A stretch of 64,000 nucleotides of DNA from JAADEM01 sp965371855 (GTDB lineage Bacteria > Bacteroidota > Bacteroidia > Bacteroidales > Marinilabiliaceae): assembly GCA_965371855.1 (NCBI GenBank), contig CBDUZZ010000002.1:1-64000 (forward strand). The letters are read 5' to 3'. Shown piece by piece: positions 8,408-18,140 of the stretch. Both the position numbers and the translations under genes were made by a program. The first letter of the stretch is position 1; every line of letters starts with the position of its first letter. The notes under the pieces are model-generated. The model was not told the origin of the DNA. It was given only the letters and a program-made list of their open reading frames with translations, and did no database searches.

Positions 8408-8463
8408 GATATTGTATAAAAGTTTTAATAAGGTGCAGAGTACCGTAATGCTATCTTTTGTTT

Positions 8464-8533
8464 CATGGAAAGTGCTATCATAAGTAAGCCTTGATTTTTT
8501 TGTTTCGTTTTTGGATCAAGCCAAAAATGAAAG
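8464..8533 (-). repeat. 70-base dispersed repeat, copy B
   Basis: Reverse complement of copy A at 3780-3849, same length with about 11 mismatches by eye. It lies shortly before the pnp promoter. Confidence 0.75.
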
Positions 8534-8596
8534 ATGTTATTATGGCTACCGACTATAAATCATACAGAGCCCTAAAATAATATTAAGCCTATTATA

Positions 8597-8625
8597 TTGT
8601 AATCTAAGTATATTACATATCTTTG
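8597..8625 (+). promoter_or_regulatory. pnp promoter
   Basis: TTG at 8597-8599 and TATCTTTG at 8618-8625 with an 18-base spacer, 34 bases before the pnp start. This fits the Bacteroidota consensus and shows that pnp can be transcribed independently of rpsO. Confidence 0.65.
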
Positions 8626-8659
8626 GGGGAATTTTTAAAAATAATAAGAAGAAAATATC

Positions 8660-10783
8660 ATGATTAAAGCTATTGAAAAGGTAATCGACCTGGGTGACGG
8701 TCGCACAATTACCATTGAAACCGGCAAATTAGCCAAACAAGCTGATGGAGCTGTTGTTGTAAAAATGGGCAACACATTCCTGTTAGCTACTGTAGTTTCG
8801 GCTAAAGATGCCAGAGAAGATGTGGATTTTATGCCACTATCGGTTGAGTATAAAGAGAAATTTGCTGCTGTTGGGCGATATCCTGGAGGATTCATGAAAA
8901 GAGAGGCTCGCCCTTCGGATAATGAAATATTAGTGTCACGTTTGGTTGACAGAGCATTGCGTCCTCTGTTTCCTGATGATTATCACGCTGAAACATTTGT
9001 AACTGTAAATCTTGTGTCTGCTGACACAGAGATTTTGCCTGATGCTCTGGCCGGGTTGGCTGCTTCTGCTGCATTGGCAGTTTCAGATATTCCTTTTGGC
9101 GGTCCTATTTCGGAAGTGCGTGTAGCTCGCATAAACGGAAAGTTTAAACTACATCCTACAGCAAGTGAATTGAAAGATGCTGATTTGAATGTTATGGTAG
9201 GTGCTACTTACGATAATATTTTAATGGTTGAAGGTGAGATGGATGAGGTGTCTGAGGCTGAATTGCTTGAGGCTATGAAAATTGCTCACGATGCAATTAA
9301 GATACAGTGTAAAGTTCAGATGGAGCTTGCCGAAATGGTAGGTACCACAGAAAAGCGTGAGTATAACCACGAAGATAATGACGAAGAGTTAAAGCAGAAA
9401 ATATGGGATGCTACCTATGAAAAGGTGTTAGCTGTTGCAGGTACAGGTAATCCTGACAAGCATGCTCGTAAAGAAGCTTTTGATGCAATTCGTGATGAGT
9501 ATATTGAAAGTAACTATACAGAAGAAGATGAAGTTCCTGAAAAACTTATACATAAGTACTACCATGATGTAGAGAAAGAGGCTGTTCGTCGCGCTATACT
9601 TGATGAGGCTATTCGTTTGGATGGTCGTAAGACTGACGAGATACGTCCTATATGGAGTGAAGTTGGTTACCTTCCGGGGCCTCATGGATCAAGTGTGTTT
9701 ACACGTGGTGAAACACAATCGTTAACAACTGTTACATTAGGAACAAAGCTTAACGAGAAAATGGTTGATGAGGTAATGTTTCAGGGGTCTGAACGTTTCA
9801 TGTTGCATTATAATTTCCCTCCATTTTCAACCGGTGATGCACGTCCTGTAAGAGGTCTTAGTCGTCGTGAAGTAGGACATGGAAATTTGGCGCATCGTGC
9901 CCTTAAAGGTATGCTCCCTGATGAGTATCCATACACTGTTAGAATTGTGTCAGATATATTAGAATCTAATGGTTCATCTTCGATGGCAACCGTTTGTGCC
10001 GGTACACTTGCGTTAATGGATGCCGGAGTTAAAATCAAGAAACCTGTTTCAGGTATAGCCATGGGACTGATTACCGATAGCAAATCTGACAAGTATGCTG
10101 TTCTATCTGATATACTTGGAGACGAAGATCATTTGGGTGATATGGACTTTAAAGTAACCGGAACGAAAGATGGTATTACTGCAACCCAGATGGATATTAA
10201 AGTTGATGGCTTATCGTATGAGATACTTGAAAAAGCTTTAAATCAAGCTAAGGATGGTCGTTTACATATTCTTGGTAAAATGCTTGAAACCATGAGTGAG
10301 CCACGTGACGATTTCAAACCTCATACTCCACGTATCATTGCTATGAAGATACCTAAGGATATGATTGGTTCGGTAATTGGTCCGGGTGGAAAGATTATTC
10401 AGGAGATACAAGCCTCTACAGGTGCAGTTATTACTATCGAAGAGGAAGGTAACTGGGGTAAAGTATCTATCTCTGCTTCCGATTTGGATGCAATAACTGC
10501 TGCCGAAAATAAAGTGAAGGCAATAGTTGCCGTACCTGAGGTAGGAGAGATATATAAAGGGAAAGTAAAATCGATTGTGCCTTTTGGTGCTTTTATCGAA
10601 ATTATTCCCGGTAAAGATGGATTACTGCATATTTCAGAAATAGAGTGGCATCGTCTTGATAAGGTTGAGGATGTGCTGAAAGAGGGTGACGAAGTAGAGG
10701 TAAAACTGATTGAAGTTGATCAACGATCAGGTAAATTGAAGCTTTCAAGAAAAGTATTACTTCCACGTCCTGAAAGGAGATAG
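8660..10783 (+). CDS. pnp: Polyribonucleotide nucleotidyltransferase (PNPase)
   Basis: PNPase, 707 residues, a 3'-to-5' phosphorolytic exoribonuclease that degrades mRNA in the cytoplasm. Domains in order: first RNase PH-like domain (about 10-145), the helical linker domain, second RNase PH-like domain (about 310-545, with [17 protein letters not shown] and [16 protein letters not shown]), a KH domain with [16 protein letters not shown] near residues 572-587, and an S1 domain with [15 protein letters not shown] near 634-648. All are intact and the length is normal. It has its own promoter and terminator; it follows rpsO as in many bacteria but at an unusually long distance. Confidence 0.98.
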   Translation: MIKAIEKVIDLGDGRTITIETGKLAKQADGAVVVKMGNTFLLATVVSAKDAREDVDFMPLSVEYKEKFAAVGRYPGGFMKREARPSDNEILVSRLVDRALRPLFPDDYHAETFVTVNLVSADTEILPDALAGLAASAALAVSDIPFGGPISEVRVARINGKFKLHPTASELKDADLNVMVGATYDNILMVEGEMDEVSEAELLEAMKIAHDAIKIQCKVQMELAEMVGTTEKREYNHEDNDEELKQKIWDATYEKVLAVAGTGNPDKHARKEAFDAIRDEYIESNYTEEDEVPEKLIHKYYHDVEKEAVRRAILDEAIRLDGRKTDEIRPIWSEVGYLPGPHGSSVFTRGETQSLTTVTLGTKLNEKMVDEVMFQGSERFMLHYNFPPFSTGDARPVRGLSRREVGHGNLAHRALKGMLPDEYPYTVRIVSDILESNGSSSMATVCAGTLALMDAGVKIKKPVSGIAMGLITDSKSDKYAVLSDILGDEDHLGDMDFKVTGTKDGITATQMDIKVDGLSYEILEKALNQAKDGRLHILGKMLETMSEPRDDFKPHTPRIIAMKIPKDMIGSVIGPGGKIIQEIQASTGAVITIEEEGNWGKVSISASDLDAITAAENKVKAIVAVPEVGEIYKGKVKSIVPFGAFIEIIPGKDGLLHISEIEWHRLDKVEDVLKEGDEVEVKLIEVDQRSGKLKLSRKVLLPRPERR

Positions 10784-10817
10784 GAAAAATAAATCAGGAA
10801 ACTGAATTAATTAATTT

Positions 10818-10848
10818 GGCTGCTTTATTATAAAGCGGCCTTTTTTTT
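10818..10848 (+). terminator. pnp terminator
   Basis: GGCTGCTTTA-TTA-TAAAGCGGCC stem with eight T residues directly after, 35 bases beyond the pnp stop. The shape is that of a strong intrinsic terminator. Confidence 0.85.
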
Positions 10849-10901
10849 GTTAAATTGACATGGAAATATTACTTTTCATTCCTAATCATAAAGCCTGATG
10901 C

Positions 10902-11378
10902 ATGGTTAAAGATATTGTTTCTGAAAAATTGAATAATCAGTTGGTTAATATATCAAGAGGTGAGATACGTGCTGCCAGTCTGGATGTTTTTCCTCGATTG
11001 GTTGGTACTTTGCATGAACGGTCAGCATCATGTTCTCAATGCAAGGAGTTGTATGAGAAGAGTCTTTTGTATGTGGATGATATCATTCCCGTTTTGAGTG
11101 GTTCTAATGAAAAACGTAAAGAGTTCGAGCATTTTGTAAGTGATGCATTTATGCATCTACACGATGAACATAAAACGATGCCTAAAGGGAAAATCCTTTC
11201 GGTTTCAGTTTTAACCGGAATGCTGTTAGGGCTGAGTATCGCGGTTTTAACAGGTTATTTTATAAATGAAAATATAATGGAATATGGTGCTTTGGGGTGG
11301 CTGACAGGTGTAACTGCGGGATGGTTAATCGGAAAAGTCAGGGAGCATAATTTTAAAAAGAAAAACAGAATATTTTAA
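10902..11378 (+). CDS. Small membrane protein of unknown function
   Basis: A 158-residue protein not assigned to a family. The N-terminal two thirds are soluble and contain LHERSASCSQCKEL near residues 42-55, an H-x5-C-x2-C pattern that recalls, but does not match, the H-x3-C-x2-C motif of zinc-binding anti-sigma factors. Two glycine-rich TM helices follow (about 102-122 and 128-147), ending in a basic tail, so the soluble part is probably cytoplasmic. No sigma factor gene is adjacent. It begins 50 bases after the pnp terminator and ends 51 bases before the prolyl oligopeptidase. Confidence 0.65.
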   Translation: MVKDIVSEKLNNQLVNISRGEIRAASLDVFPRLVGTLHERSASCSQCKELYEKSLLYVDDIIPVLSGSNEKRKEFEHFVSDAFMHLHDEHKTMPKGKILSVSVLTGMLLGLSIAVLTGYFINENIMEYGALGWLTGVTAGWLIGKVREHNFKKKNRIF

Positions 11379-11429
11379 CTTGTAACTTTTTTAAATTTAT
11401 TAATTACTAAGAAAATTAAACGTTTTGAT

Positions 11430-13559
11430 ATGAAGAATAGAGCAATTTTTACAACTCTAAGTGTTGTTGTTATGATTTGTGCAGGATGTAACAATGCTAA
11501 AGAGGCTTTGAAATATCCTGATACAAAAATGGTTGATACCGTTGATGTCTATTATAGTCATAAAGTGGCTGACCCGTACAGGTGGCTTGAGGATGATAAC
11601 TCTGATGAAACGAGAGCATGGGTTACTGCAGAAAACAGTGTTACAAATGAATATCTAAGTAGAATCCCTTTCCGGAAGAATGTGGAAGAACGTTTATCTG
11701 CAATTTGGAACTATCCTCGTGTTTCGGCACCATGGAAGGATGGCGGAGTGTATTTCTTTACTAAGAACGATGGGCTTCAGAATCATCGTGTATACTATAA
11801 AATGGAAACTCTCAATAGTGAGCCGGAAGTGATTATCGATCCTAATAAATTTTCTGAAGATGGTACTGTCGCGCTTTCTACGTTTTCGGTTTCCGATGAT
11901 GGTAAATATCTGGGGTACGGAATATCCAGAGGTGGATCAGACTGGAGCGAGTTTTATGTAAGGGATATAAAAACAGGAAAAGACCTTTCCGACCATCTGA
12001 AATGGATTAAGTTTTCGGGCATAGCGTGGTATAAAAACGGGTTTTATTACACTCGTTATCCTGAGCCTGCTGAGGGGGATGAATTAAAAGGAACCAATGA
12101 AAATTCAAAAATCTATTATCATCAAGTTGGTACTGCTCAGTCTGAAGATGTGCTTATATATGAAGATAAAAATCATCCTGAATGGGGTTTTGGAGCACAG
12201 GTTACTGATGATAATGAATTCCTTATAATTTATGTTACTGAATCAACCAGTGGAAATGCGTTGTACTATAAACGGTTAGGAGTTGAAAAGGCTCCTGTTG
12301 TTAAGGTAATTGAAGGATTTGATAACGATTTCAGTTTAATTGACCATCAAAAAGGTATGTTTTTAGTACTAACAAATAGTAAGGCTCCTAAGTATAAACT
12401 GATAAGTATTGATGTTGATAATTATGAGTCTGATTATTGGAATGATATTATTCCGGAATCAAATAGAGATGTGTTGATGAGTGCATCCGTATTGGATAAC
12501 CGTATTGTTACAAAATATCAGAAAGATGCTCATTCGGAAATATTGGTGTTTGAATCAGACGGTTCATTTTTGCATAATGTAAAGTTGCCCGGATTGGGTT
12601 CGGTATCCGGGTTTGGTGGAGAGAAAGAAGATATAGTGACTTTTTATACATTTTCATCATATACATATCCCAATGTTGTTTATAAATATAATTTAAAGAA
12701 GAATACTTCAGAACTCTATTCTTCTACAAAAATTGATTTTAATATTGAGGATTACGAAACCAAACAGATATTTTATAAGAGTAAAGATGGAACAGAGATT
12801 CCTATGTTTATAGTACATAAGAAAGGGCTGGAATTAAATGGAAAAAATCCAACATGGTTATATGGTTATGGTGGATTTAATGTTAGTCTGACACCACGTT
12901 TTGATGTCAGACGATTGGTGTGGCTTGAGAATGGCGGTATTTATGTTGTGGCAAACTTGCGAGGTGGTGGTGAATATGGTGAAGCTTGGCATAAGTCAGG
13001 AACAAAAATGGAAAAACAGAACGTGTTTGATGATTTTATTTATGCTGCAAAATATTTAATAAGTAACAACTACACTAATTCTGAGAAACTGGTAATACAA
13101 GGAGGCTCAAATGGAGGCTTATTGGTTGGAGCCGTTGTAAATCAAAGACCCGATTTGTTTAAAGTGGCATTTCCTGCTGTTGGTGTTATGGATATGTTAC
13201 GATATCAGAATTTTACAATTGGCAGATATTGGGCTTCAGACTACGGCACAAGTGCTGATAGTGAGGAGATGTTTAAATATCTTTTAAACTATTCTCCCAT
13301 ACACAACGTTAAGCCTGATGTGGAATATCCTGCATTAATGGTAACTACTGCCGATCATGATGACCGGGTTGTGCCTGCTCACTCTTTTAAATATATTGCT
13401 ACAATGCAAGATATATATAAAGGAAAGAACCCGGTTCTTATCCGAATAGAAACAGATGCCGGTCATGGTGCAGGTAAGTCAATATCCAAAACTATAGAGG
13501 AGTGGGCTGATTTATATTCGTTTGCATTTTATCAGTTAGGTATAAAACCAAAGTATTGA
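11430..13559 (+). CDS. Prolyl oligopeptidase family protein (S9A)
   Basis: A 709-residue serine peptidase of family S9A, which cleaves short peptides after proline. A signal peptide ends at Cys in MICAGCNN, so it is a predicted lipoprotein exported to the periplasm or surface. The N-terminal part (about 75-430) is the beta-propeller that filters substrates by size; the start of the mature protein has the family segment DPYRWLEDD. The C-terminal alpha/beta hydrolase carries the nucleophile in GGSNGGLL near residue 560, an Asp in TTADHDDRVVP and the His in DAGHGAG. Length is normal. Role: peptide breakdown for nutrition or turnover. Confidence 0.95.
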   Translation: MKNRAIFTTLSVVVMICAGCNNAKEALKYPDTKMVDTVDVYYSHKVADPYRWLEDDNSDETRAWVTAENSVTNEYLSRIPFRKNVEERLSAIWNYPRVSAPWKDGGVYFFTKNDGLQNHRVYYKMETLNSEPEVIIDPNKFSEDGTVALSTFSVSDDGKYLGYGISRGGSDWSEFYVRDIKTGKDLSDHLKWIKFSGIAWYKNGFYYTRYPEPAEGDELKGTNENSKIYYHQVGTAQSEDVLIYEDKNHPEWGFGAQVTDDNEFLIIYVTESTSGNALYYKRLGVEKAPVVKVIEGFDNDFSLIDHQKGMFLVLTNSKAPKYKLISIDVDNYESDYWNDIIPESNRDVLMSASVLDNRIVTKYQKDAHSEILVFESDGSFLHNVKLPGLGSVSGFGGEKEDIVTFYTFSSYTYPNVVYKYNLKKNTSELYSSTKIDFNIEDYETKQIFYKSKDGTEIPMFIVHKKGLELNGKNPTWLYGYGGFNVSLTPRFDVRRLVWLENGGIYVVANLRGGGEYGEAWHKSGTKMEKQNVFDDFIYAAKYLISNNYTNSEKLVIQGGSNGGLLVGAVVNQRPDLFKVAFPAVGVMDMLRYQNFTIGRYWASDYGTSADSEEMFKYLLNYSPIHNVKPDVEYPALMVTTADHDDRVVPAHSFKYIATMQDIYKGKNPVLIRIETDAGHGAGKSISKTIEEWADLYSFAFYQLGIKPKY

Positions 13560-13623
13560 AGTAAGGTTTTTATGGCAAAAAATGACAGTAAACAAATAAA
13601 TCAAATAGTAGAATAACCAATTT

Positions 13624-14277
13624 ATGCTTGCCGGCAGCAAATTTATTGTGATTGAAGGAAATATTGGAGCAGGTAAAACAACTCTGGCCTTAAAAATGGC
13701 TGAAGTATATAATGCCAGGGTAATTCTTGAGACGTATGATGATAACCCTTTTCTTCCAAAGTTTTATAAAGACAAGGAAAGATATGCTTTCCCTGTTGAA
13801 TTATCTTTTTTGGCAGCACGGTATCGGCAGGTGAAAAATGAAATTCAAAATAAAGACCTGTTTCATCAAACGACAATTGCTGATTATCACTTTCTCAAAT
13901 CACTAATATTTGCTCGTGAAACATTATCAGAGGATGAATATAAACTATTTAGGCAATTATTTGATATTATCTATGAAATGGTTCCGGTTCCGGATTTATA
14001 TGTTTATATTCACAGACCTATAGATGTTTTACTGAATATTATTGCCAAAAGAGGTAGGGATTATGAAAAAAGTATTGATGCAAATTACCTAAAAAAACTA
14101 CAGGAAGGTTATTTTCGTTTTTTTAAAGAACACCAGGATTTGTCTGTTTTAGTTATTGATGTGGGATATTTAGATTATGAAAATGATGACAATCTGTTTA
14201 AAGAGATGTTAAAGCTTATGGATTTTGACTATCCAAAAGGCCTATCTTATCGTTATTTAGTCGAAAATGAACAATAA
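13624..14277 (+). CDS. Deoxynucleoside kinase (dAdo/dCyd/dGuo kinase family)
   Basis: A 217-residue kinase that phosphorylates deoxynucleosides in the salvage pathway. The P-loop is EGNIGAGKTTLA near residues 11-22, and the IADYHFLKSLIFAR block is a conserved active-site helix. The lid-like arginine segment AKRGRDYE is near residue 140. The exact base preference cannot be told from sequence by eye; deoxyadenosine or deoxyguanosine is most common for this group in Bacteroidota. It starts 65 bases after the prolyl oligopeptidase and may be read through from it. Confidence 0.88.
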   Translation: MLAGSKFIVIEGNIGAGKTTLALKMAEVYNARVILETYDDNPFLPKFYKDKERYAFPVELSFLAARYRQVKNEIQNKDLFHQTTIADYHFLKSLIFARETLSEDEYKLFRQLFDIIYEMVPVPDLYVYIHRPIDVLLNIIAKRGRDYEKSIDANYLKKLQEGYFRFFKEHQDLSVLVIDVGYLDYENDDNLFKEMLKLMDFDYPKGLSYRYLVENEQ

Positions 14278-14321
14278 ATTGGTATAAATTATTAATATTT
14301 TTAGATGAAAAGAAAAAATGA

Positions 14322-14352
14322 TTGTTAGAATTGTTTAGAATTTCTATATTTG
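14322..14352 (+). promoter_or_regulatory. Promoter of the OmpA-like/TPR lipoprotein gene
   Basis: TTG at 14322-14324 and TATATTTG at 14345-14352 with a 20-base spacer fit the consensus closely. The gene start is 94 bases further on, which leaves a longer AT-rich leader than is usual in this window. Confidence 0.65.
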
Positions 14353-14445
14353 TAATAATTAAATACATATTTTTATTTTTTCAAAACATTATTAAATTTG
14401 TAAAATAATTAGGATTAGTTCAAAAACAATAATTGGATAAACATT

Positions 14446-16170
14446 ATGAAAAAAACAAAAATCAATCTCATTGCTACTTTAGCACTTGCTGTAGTCTTTG
14501 CCAGTTGCTCTGGTTTAGACAAGATGAAGAAGAAAGCTGAACAAATCAACTATACTGTAACTCCGGAGGTGTTAGAGACTCATGGAGGCAAAGTTGATGT
14601 AACTGTTAAAGTTCAGATCCCTGAAAAGTTCTTCGACAAAAAAGTTTCCCTCGAAGCTACTCCTGTATTAGTTTATGACGGTGGAGAAACTGCATTCCAG
14701 CCTTACAGATTACAAGGTGAATCTGTTGAAGGAAATGATAAAGTTATTTCTAATGCAAATGGAGGTAGTTTTACTTACACAGGAACAGTGCCTTATAATG
14801 AAAACATGAGGGTTTCTGACCTGGTTGTAAGGGTTAAGGCTTCTAAAGGAGATAAAACACTGGAGTTTGATCCTTATAAAATTGCTGATGGTGTAGTTTC
14901 TACTTCTGCATTAGTAGCTGATAAGGGTGCTAAGGCGATTATTGGTGCTGATCACTTCCAACGTATTATTCCTGAGCAAAAAACTGCTGAGATTTTCTTC
15001 CTTATTCAACGTGCTAACCTTAGAGGAACTGAATTAAAGAAAGATGAGATTAAATTATTAAAAGAGTACATCAAAGATGTTAAAGAAACTGAAAACAAAC
15101 AATTCAAAGGAATTGGGATTTCAGCTTATGCATCTCCTGACGGACCTACTGACCTGAATACTGATCTTGCTGCAAAACGTGAGAAAGTTGCTCAGAAGTA
15201 TTTAGCTAAAGAATTGAAAAAAGCTGAAGTAGACGAAGCTAATGAGGAATCATTCTTTGATGTTAAGAGTACTCCTGAAGATTGGGAAGGTTTCAAACAA
15301 CTTATGGAAAAATCTAATATTCAGGATAAAGAGTTAATCCTGAGAGTTCTTTCTATGTATAGCGATCCTGAAGTACGTGAGCGTGAAATCAAAAATATGT
15401 CAGCTACTTATAAAGTTTTAGCTGATGATATTTTACCAAAACTACGTCGTTCAAAATTGGCTGTTAATGTTGATTTGATTGGTAAAACAGATGCAGAATT
15501 AAGTGAATTAGCTGCAAATAATCCTTCTGAATTGAATGTTGAGGAGATTCTTTATGCCGGTACATTGACTGACGATAATGATTTGCAAATAGATATTTAT
15601 AAGGCTGCTGCAAGTAAATTTGCTAAATGTTGGAGAGCTCATAACAATTTAGGAGTAGCACTTTATCAAAAAGGTGATTTAGCAGGTGCTAAAGTTGCTT
15701 TTGAAGAAGCTAATTCCTTAAAAGCAGGTGTTCCTGAAATTAATAATAACCTTGGTGTTATTGCATTACGTGAAGGTGATGTTGCAAAAGCTGAAGAGTA
15801 TTTTGGTGCTGCTGCCGGAGCTGGTGCTGAATTAGATAATAACCTTGGGATAGTTGCTATTCATAAAGGTGATTATGATGCAGCTATGCGTTACTTCGGA
15901 AATTCTGCTAATTGCAATGCTGCTTTAGCAAAAATTTTAGCCGAGAAGTATGATTCTGCATTATCAACATTGAATGCAATTACTTATGAAGCCGGTTTTA
16001 AATATTATCTGAAAGCTATTGTTGGTGCTAAAACCAATGATTCAGATATGATGTTTGAAAGTTTACGTAAAGCAACTGAACTTGATGCTAAATATAAGAA
16101 GTTAGCCGCTACAGATATGGTATTCGGTAAATACTTTGAAGATGCTACATTTAAGTCTATCGTTCAATAA
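14446..16170 (+). CDS. OmpA-like/TPR domain lipoprotein
   Basis: A 574-residue predicted lipoprotein (signal peptide ending at ASCSGLD, Cys about 22). After a beta-rich N-terminal region comes a segment with GIGISAYASPDGPTDLNTDLAAKR near residues 224-247, which resembles the peptidoglycan-binding OmpA C-domain, and then TPR-like repeats from about 385 to 500 (AHNNLGVALYQKGDLAGAK, EINNNLGVIALREGDVAKAE, ELDNNLGIVAIHKGDYDAA). The combination suggests an envelope scaffold that holds the outer membrane or a secretion complex to peptidoglycan; that role is inferred. A good promoter, a strong terminator and lysine-rich coding suggest an abundant protein. Confidence 0.8.
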   Translation: MKKTKINLIATLALAVVFASCSGLDKMKKKAEQINYTVTPEVLETHGGKVDVTVKVQIPEKFFDKKVSLEATPVLVYDGGETAFQPYRLQGESVEGNDKVISNANGGSFTYTGTVPYNENMRVSDLVVRVKASKGDKTLEFDPYKIADGVVSTSALVADKGAKAIIGADHFQRIIPEQKTAEIFFLIQRANLRGTELKKDEIKLLKEYIKDVKETENKQFKGIGISAYASPDGPTDLNTDLAAKREKVAQKYLAKELKKAEVDEANEESFFDVKSTPEDWEGFKQLMEKSNIQDKELILRVLSMYSDPEVREREIKNMSATYKVLADDILPKLRRSKLAVNVDLIGKTDAELSELAANNPSELNVEEILYAGTLTDDNDLQIDIYKAAASKFAKCWRAHNNLGVALYQKGDLAGAKVAFEEANSLKAGVPEINNNLGVIALREGDVAKAEEYFGAAAGAGAELDNNLGIVAIHKGDYDAAMRYFGNSANCNAALAKILAEKYDSALSTLNAITYEAGFKYYLKAIVGAKTNDSDMMFESLRKATELDAKYKKLAATDMVFGKYFEDATFKSIVQ

Positions 16171-16193
16171 AGAATAAGACAATATATAAAAAA

Positions 16194-16228
16194 GGCAATC
16201 CATCAGCTGATGGATTGCCTTTTTTTTT
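16194..16228. terminator. Bidirectional terminator
   Basis: GGCAATCCATCAG and its exact complement CTGATGGATTGCC form a 26-base perfect palindrome (16194-16219), with A residues before and nine T residues after. It sits between the converging OmpA/TPR and methyltransferase genes and can end both transcripts. Confidence 0.88.
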
Positions 16229-16238
16229 CATCAAATCA

Positions 16239-16763
16239 TCACATTTTATTATAAAACTCCCAAAGAACAATGCCGGCAATAACAGAGATGTTCAGTGAGT
16301 GTTTAGTGCCTTCTTGTGGTATTTCAATAGAGTAATCTGATATGTCTACTACTTTTTGTTGTACTCCTTTTACTTCATTACCTAATATTAAAACATACTT
16401 ATTGTCTTTTGCTATTTGAAAATCGGGGAGCATTATGCTATTTTCAACCTGTTCGATACTGCAAATCGTATAACCTCTGTTTTTTAAACTCACAACTGCT
16501 TCAACTGTATTCTCTATATACACCCAGTCAACTGAATCCTCAGCACCAAGTGCAGTTTTATGTATCTCTTTATGGGGGGGAGTAGCGGTAAATCCGCATA
16601 AAATTATTTTTTCTATTCTAAATGCATCTGATGTTCTAAAAACGGAACCAACATTATTTAAACTTCTGATATTATCAAGGATAACAACTACCGGGATTTT
16701 TTTTGATTTCTTAAATTCCTCCAACGTCATCCTGTTAAGTTCACTGTTTCGTAGTTTTCTCAT
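16239..16763 (-). CDS. TrmH/SpoU family RNA 2'-O-methyltransferase
   Basis: A 174-residue SPOUT-class methyltransferase that uses S-adenosylmethionine to methylate a ribose 2'-OH in tRNA or rRNA. The three family motifs are present: NIRSLNNVGSVFRTSDAF near residues 31-48, LILGNEVKGV near 125-134, and EIPQEGTKHSLNISVIAGI at the C-terminus, which form the knotted cofactor site. It is shorter than TrmB/RlmB forms with an N-terminal substrate domain, so the target RNA cannot be assigned. It faces sucC on the opposite strand. Confidence 0.9.
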   Translation of the reverse strand: MRKLRNSELNRMTLEEFKKSKKIPVVVILDNIRSLNNVGSVFRTSDAFRIEKIILCGFTATPPHKEIHKTALGAEDSVDWVYIENTVEAVVSLKNRGYTICSIEQVENSIMLPDFQIAKDNKYVLILGNEVKGVQQKVVDISDYSIEIPQEGTKHSLNISVIAGIVLWEFYNKM

Positions 16764-16873
16764 TTTTTTTATTTTGGTTCAACAAAAATAGCACTTTTCT
16801 TGTTTGTTTTTGCAAGGAAAACTATTACATTTAGCCATATATTTAGATACATTAATGTAAAAGTGTTTTTAAT

Positions 16874-18064
16874 ATGAATATTCACGAATATCAAGGGAAA
16901 GAGATTTTAAAATCATTTGGAGTGCCTATACAGGAAGGCATCGTTGCACATCATCCTGAACAGGTTGTTGAAGCAGCTAAAAAGCTAAAAGAACAAACCG
17001 GAACTGGATGGTGGGTAGTTAAAGCTCAGATTCATGCAGGTGGCCGGGGTAAAGGTGGTGGTGTTAAACTGGCTAAGTCATTAGATGAGGTTAAAGCGAT
17101 TGCTTCAAAGATTATTGGTATGACATTGGTAACTCATCAGACCGGGGCTGAAGGAAAATTTGTTAGTAAGGTTTTAATAGCACAGGATGTATATTATCCA
17201 GGTGAGAGTGATACGAGTGAGTTTTATATGAGTGTTCTACTTAATCGTGCTACCGGAAGGAATATTATAATGTATTCAACCGAAGGAGGTGTGGATATCG
17301 AAACTGTTGCTGACAAAACACCGCATTTGATTTTTAAGGAGGAGGTTGATCCAGCTACCGGATTACTTCCTTTTCAGGCAAGGCGTATTGCTTTTAATCT
17401 CCGACTAGATGGTAAGGCATTTAAGTCAATGGTGAAATTTGCATCTGCTTTATACAATGCCTATGAAAAAACTGATTCATCAATGTTTGAGATAAATCCT
17501 GTACTGAAAACATCTGATAATAATATTCTGGCTGTTGATGCAAAAGTCAATCTTGATGATAATGCTCTCTATCGGCATCCTGATTATGCTGCTATGCGTG
17601 ACCTTGATGAAGAAGACCCCGCAGAAACTGAAGCATCTAAAAACGACCTTAATTTTGTTAAGTTGGATGGAAATGTTGGGTGTATGGTTAATGGCGCAGG
17701 ACTGGCTATGGCAACAATGGATATCATTAAATTGTCGGGTGGTGAACCTGCCAACTTTCTTGATGTTGGTGGTGGGGCGAGTGCAGAAACAGTAGAAGCA
17801 GGATTGAAGATTATTCTTGCTGATGAAAATGTAAAAGCCATTTTGATTAATATCTTTGGAGGCATTGTTCGTTGCGACAGGGTTGCTAATGGAGTAGTTG
17901 AGGCCTATAAAAAAATAGGAGAGATTAAAGTTCCTATCATTGTGCGATTACAGGGCACAAATGCCGAAGAAGGTAAAACTGTTATCGACGAATCAGGGCT
18001 TAAAGTATATTCGGCAATTACACTGAAAGAAGCTTCCGGTCTTGTTCAGGAAGTGTTGAACTAG
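16874..18064 (+). CDS. sucC: Succinyl-CoA ligase (ADP-forming) beta subunit
   Basis: The 396-residue beta subunit of succinyl-CoA synthetase, which makes succinate and ATP (or GTP) from succinyl-CoA in the citric acid cycle. It has the ATP-grasp domain from the N-terminal [18 protein letters not shown] with [16 protein letters not shown] near residues 54-69, and the C-terminal CoA-ligase-like domain with [15 protein letters not shown] near 324-338. Length is normal. The alpha-subunit gene sucD is not adjacent, which is known for other Bacteroidota but means the two subunits must be co-ordinated from separate loci. A hairpin follows directly. Confidence 0.97.
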   Translation: MNIHEYQGKEILKSFGVPIQEGIVAHHPEQVVEAAKKLKEQTGTGWWVVKAQIHAGGRGKGGGVKLAKSLDEVKAIASKIIGMTLVTHQTGAEGKFVSKVLIAQDVYYPGESDTSEFYMSVLLNRATGRNIIMYSTEGGVDIETVADKTPHLIFKEEVDPATGLLPFQARRIAFNLRLDGKAFKSMVKFASALYNAYEKTDSSMFEINPVLKTSDNNILAVDAKVNLDDNALYRHPDYAAMRDLDEEDPAETEASKNDLNFVKLDGNVGCMVNGAGLAMATMDIIKLSGGEPANFLDVGGGASAETVEAGLKIILADENVKAILINIFGGIVRCDRVANGVVEAYKKIGEIKVPIIVRLQGTNAEEGKTVIDESGLKVYSAITLKEASGLVQEVLN

Positions 18065-18085
18065 ATTTTATTATTTATATATATA

Positions 18086-18129
18086 GTGACGGGGTGACTT
18101 TTTTCTGATTAAAAGAGTCACCCCGTCAC
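18086..18129. terminator. Hairpin between converging sucC and arginine deiminase genes
   Basis: GTGACGGGGTGACT (18086-18099) and AGTCACCCCGTCAC (18116-18129) are perfect 14-base arms around a loop that contains TTTTTT and AAAA. It probably ends both transcripts. The arms differ at only two positions from the hairpin at 58540-58570. Confidence 0.75.
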
Positions 18130-18140
18130 TTCATTCGTTT

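Larger units (their letters stand above)
7991..8596. other. Long repeat-rich spacer between rpsO and pnp
   Basis: About 600 bases without a credible gene. It contains a pair of AGTCATC-GATGACT palindromes (8012-8058), the second copy of the rpsO-flanking hairpin (8104-8166), a nested palindromic element (8341-8407) with a partial second copy of its GGTGCAGAG core at 8431-8444, and copy B of the 70-base inverted repeat (8464-8533). Confidence 0.6.
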
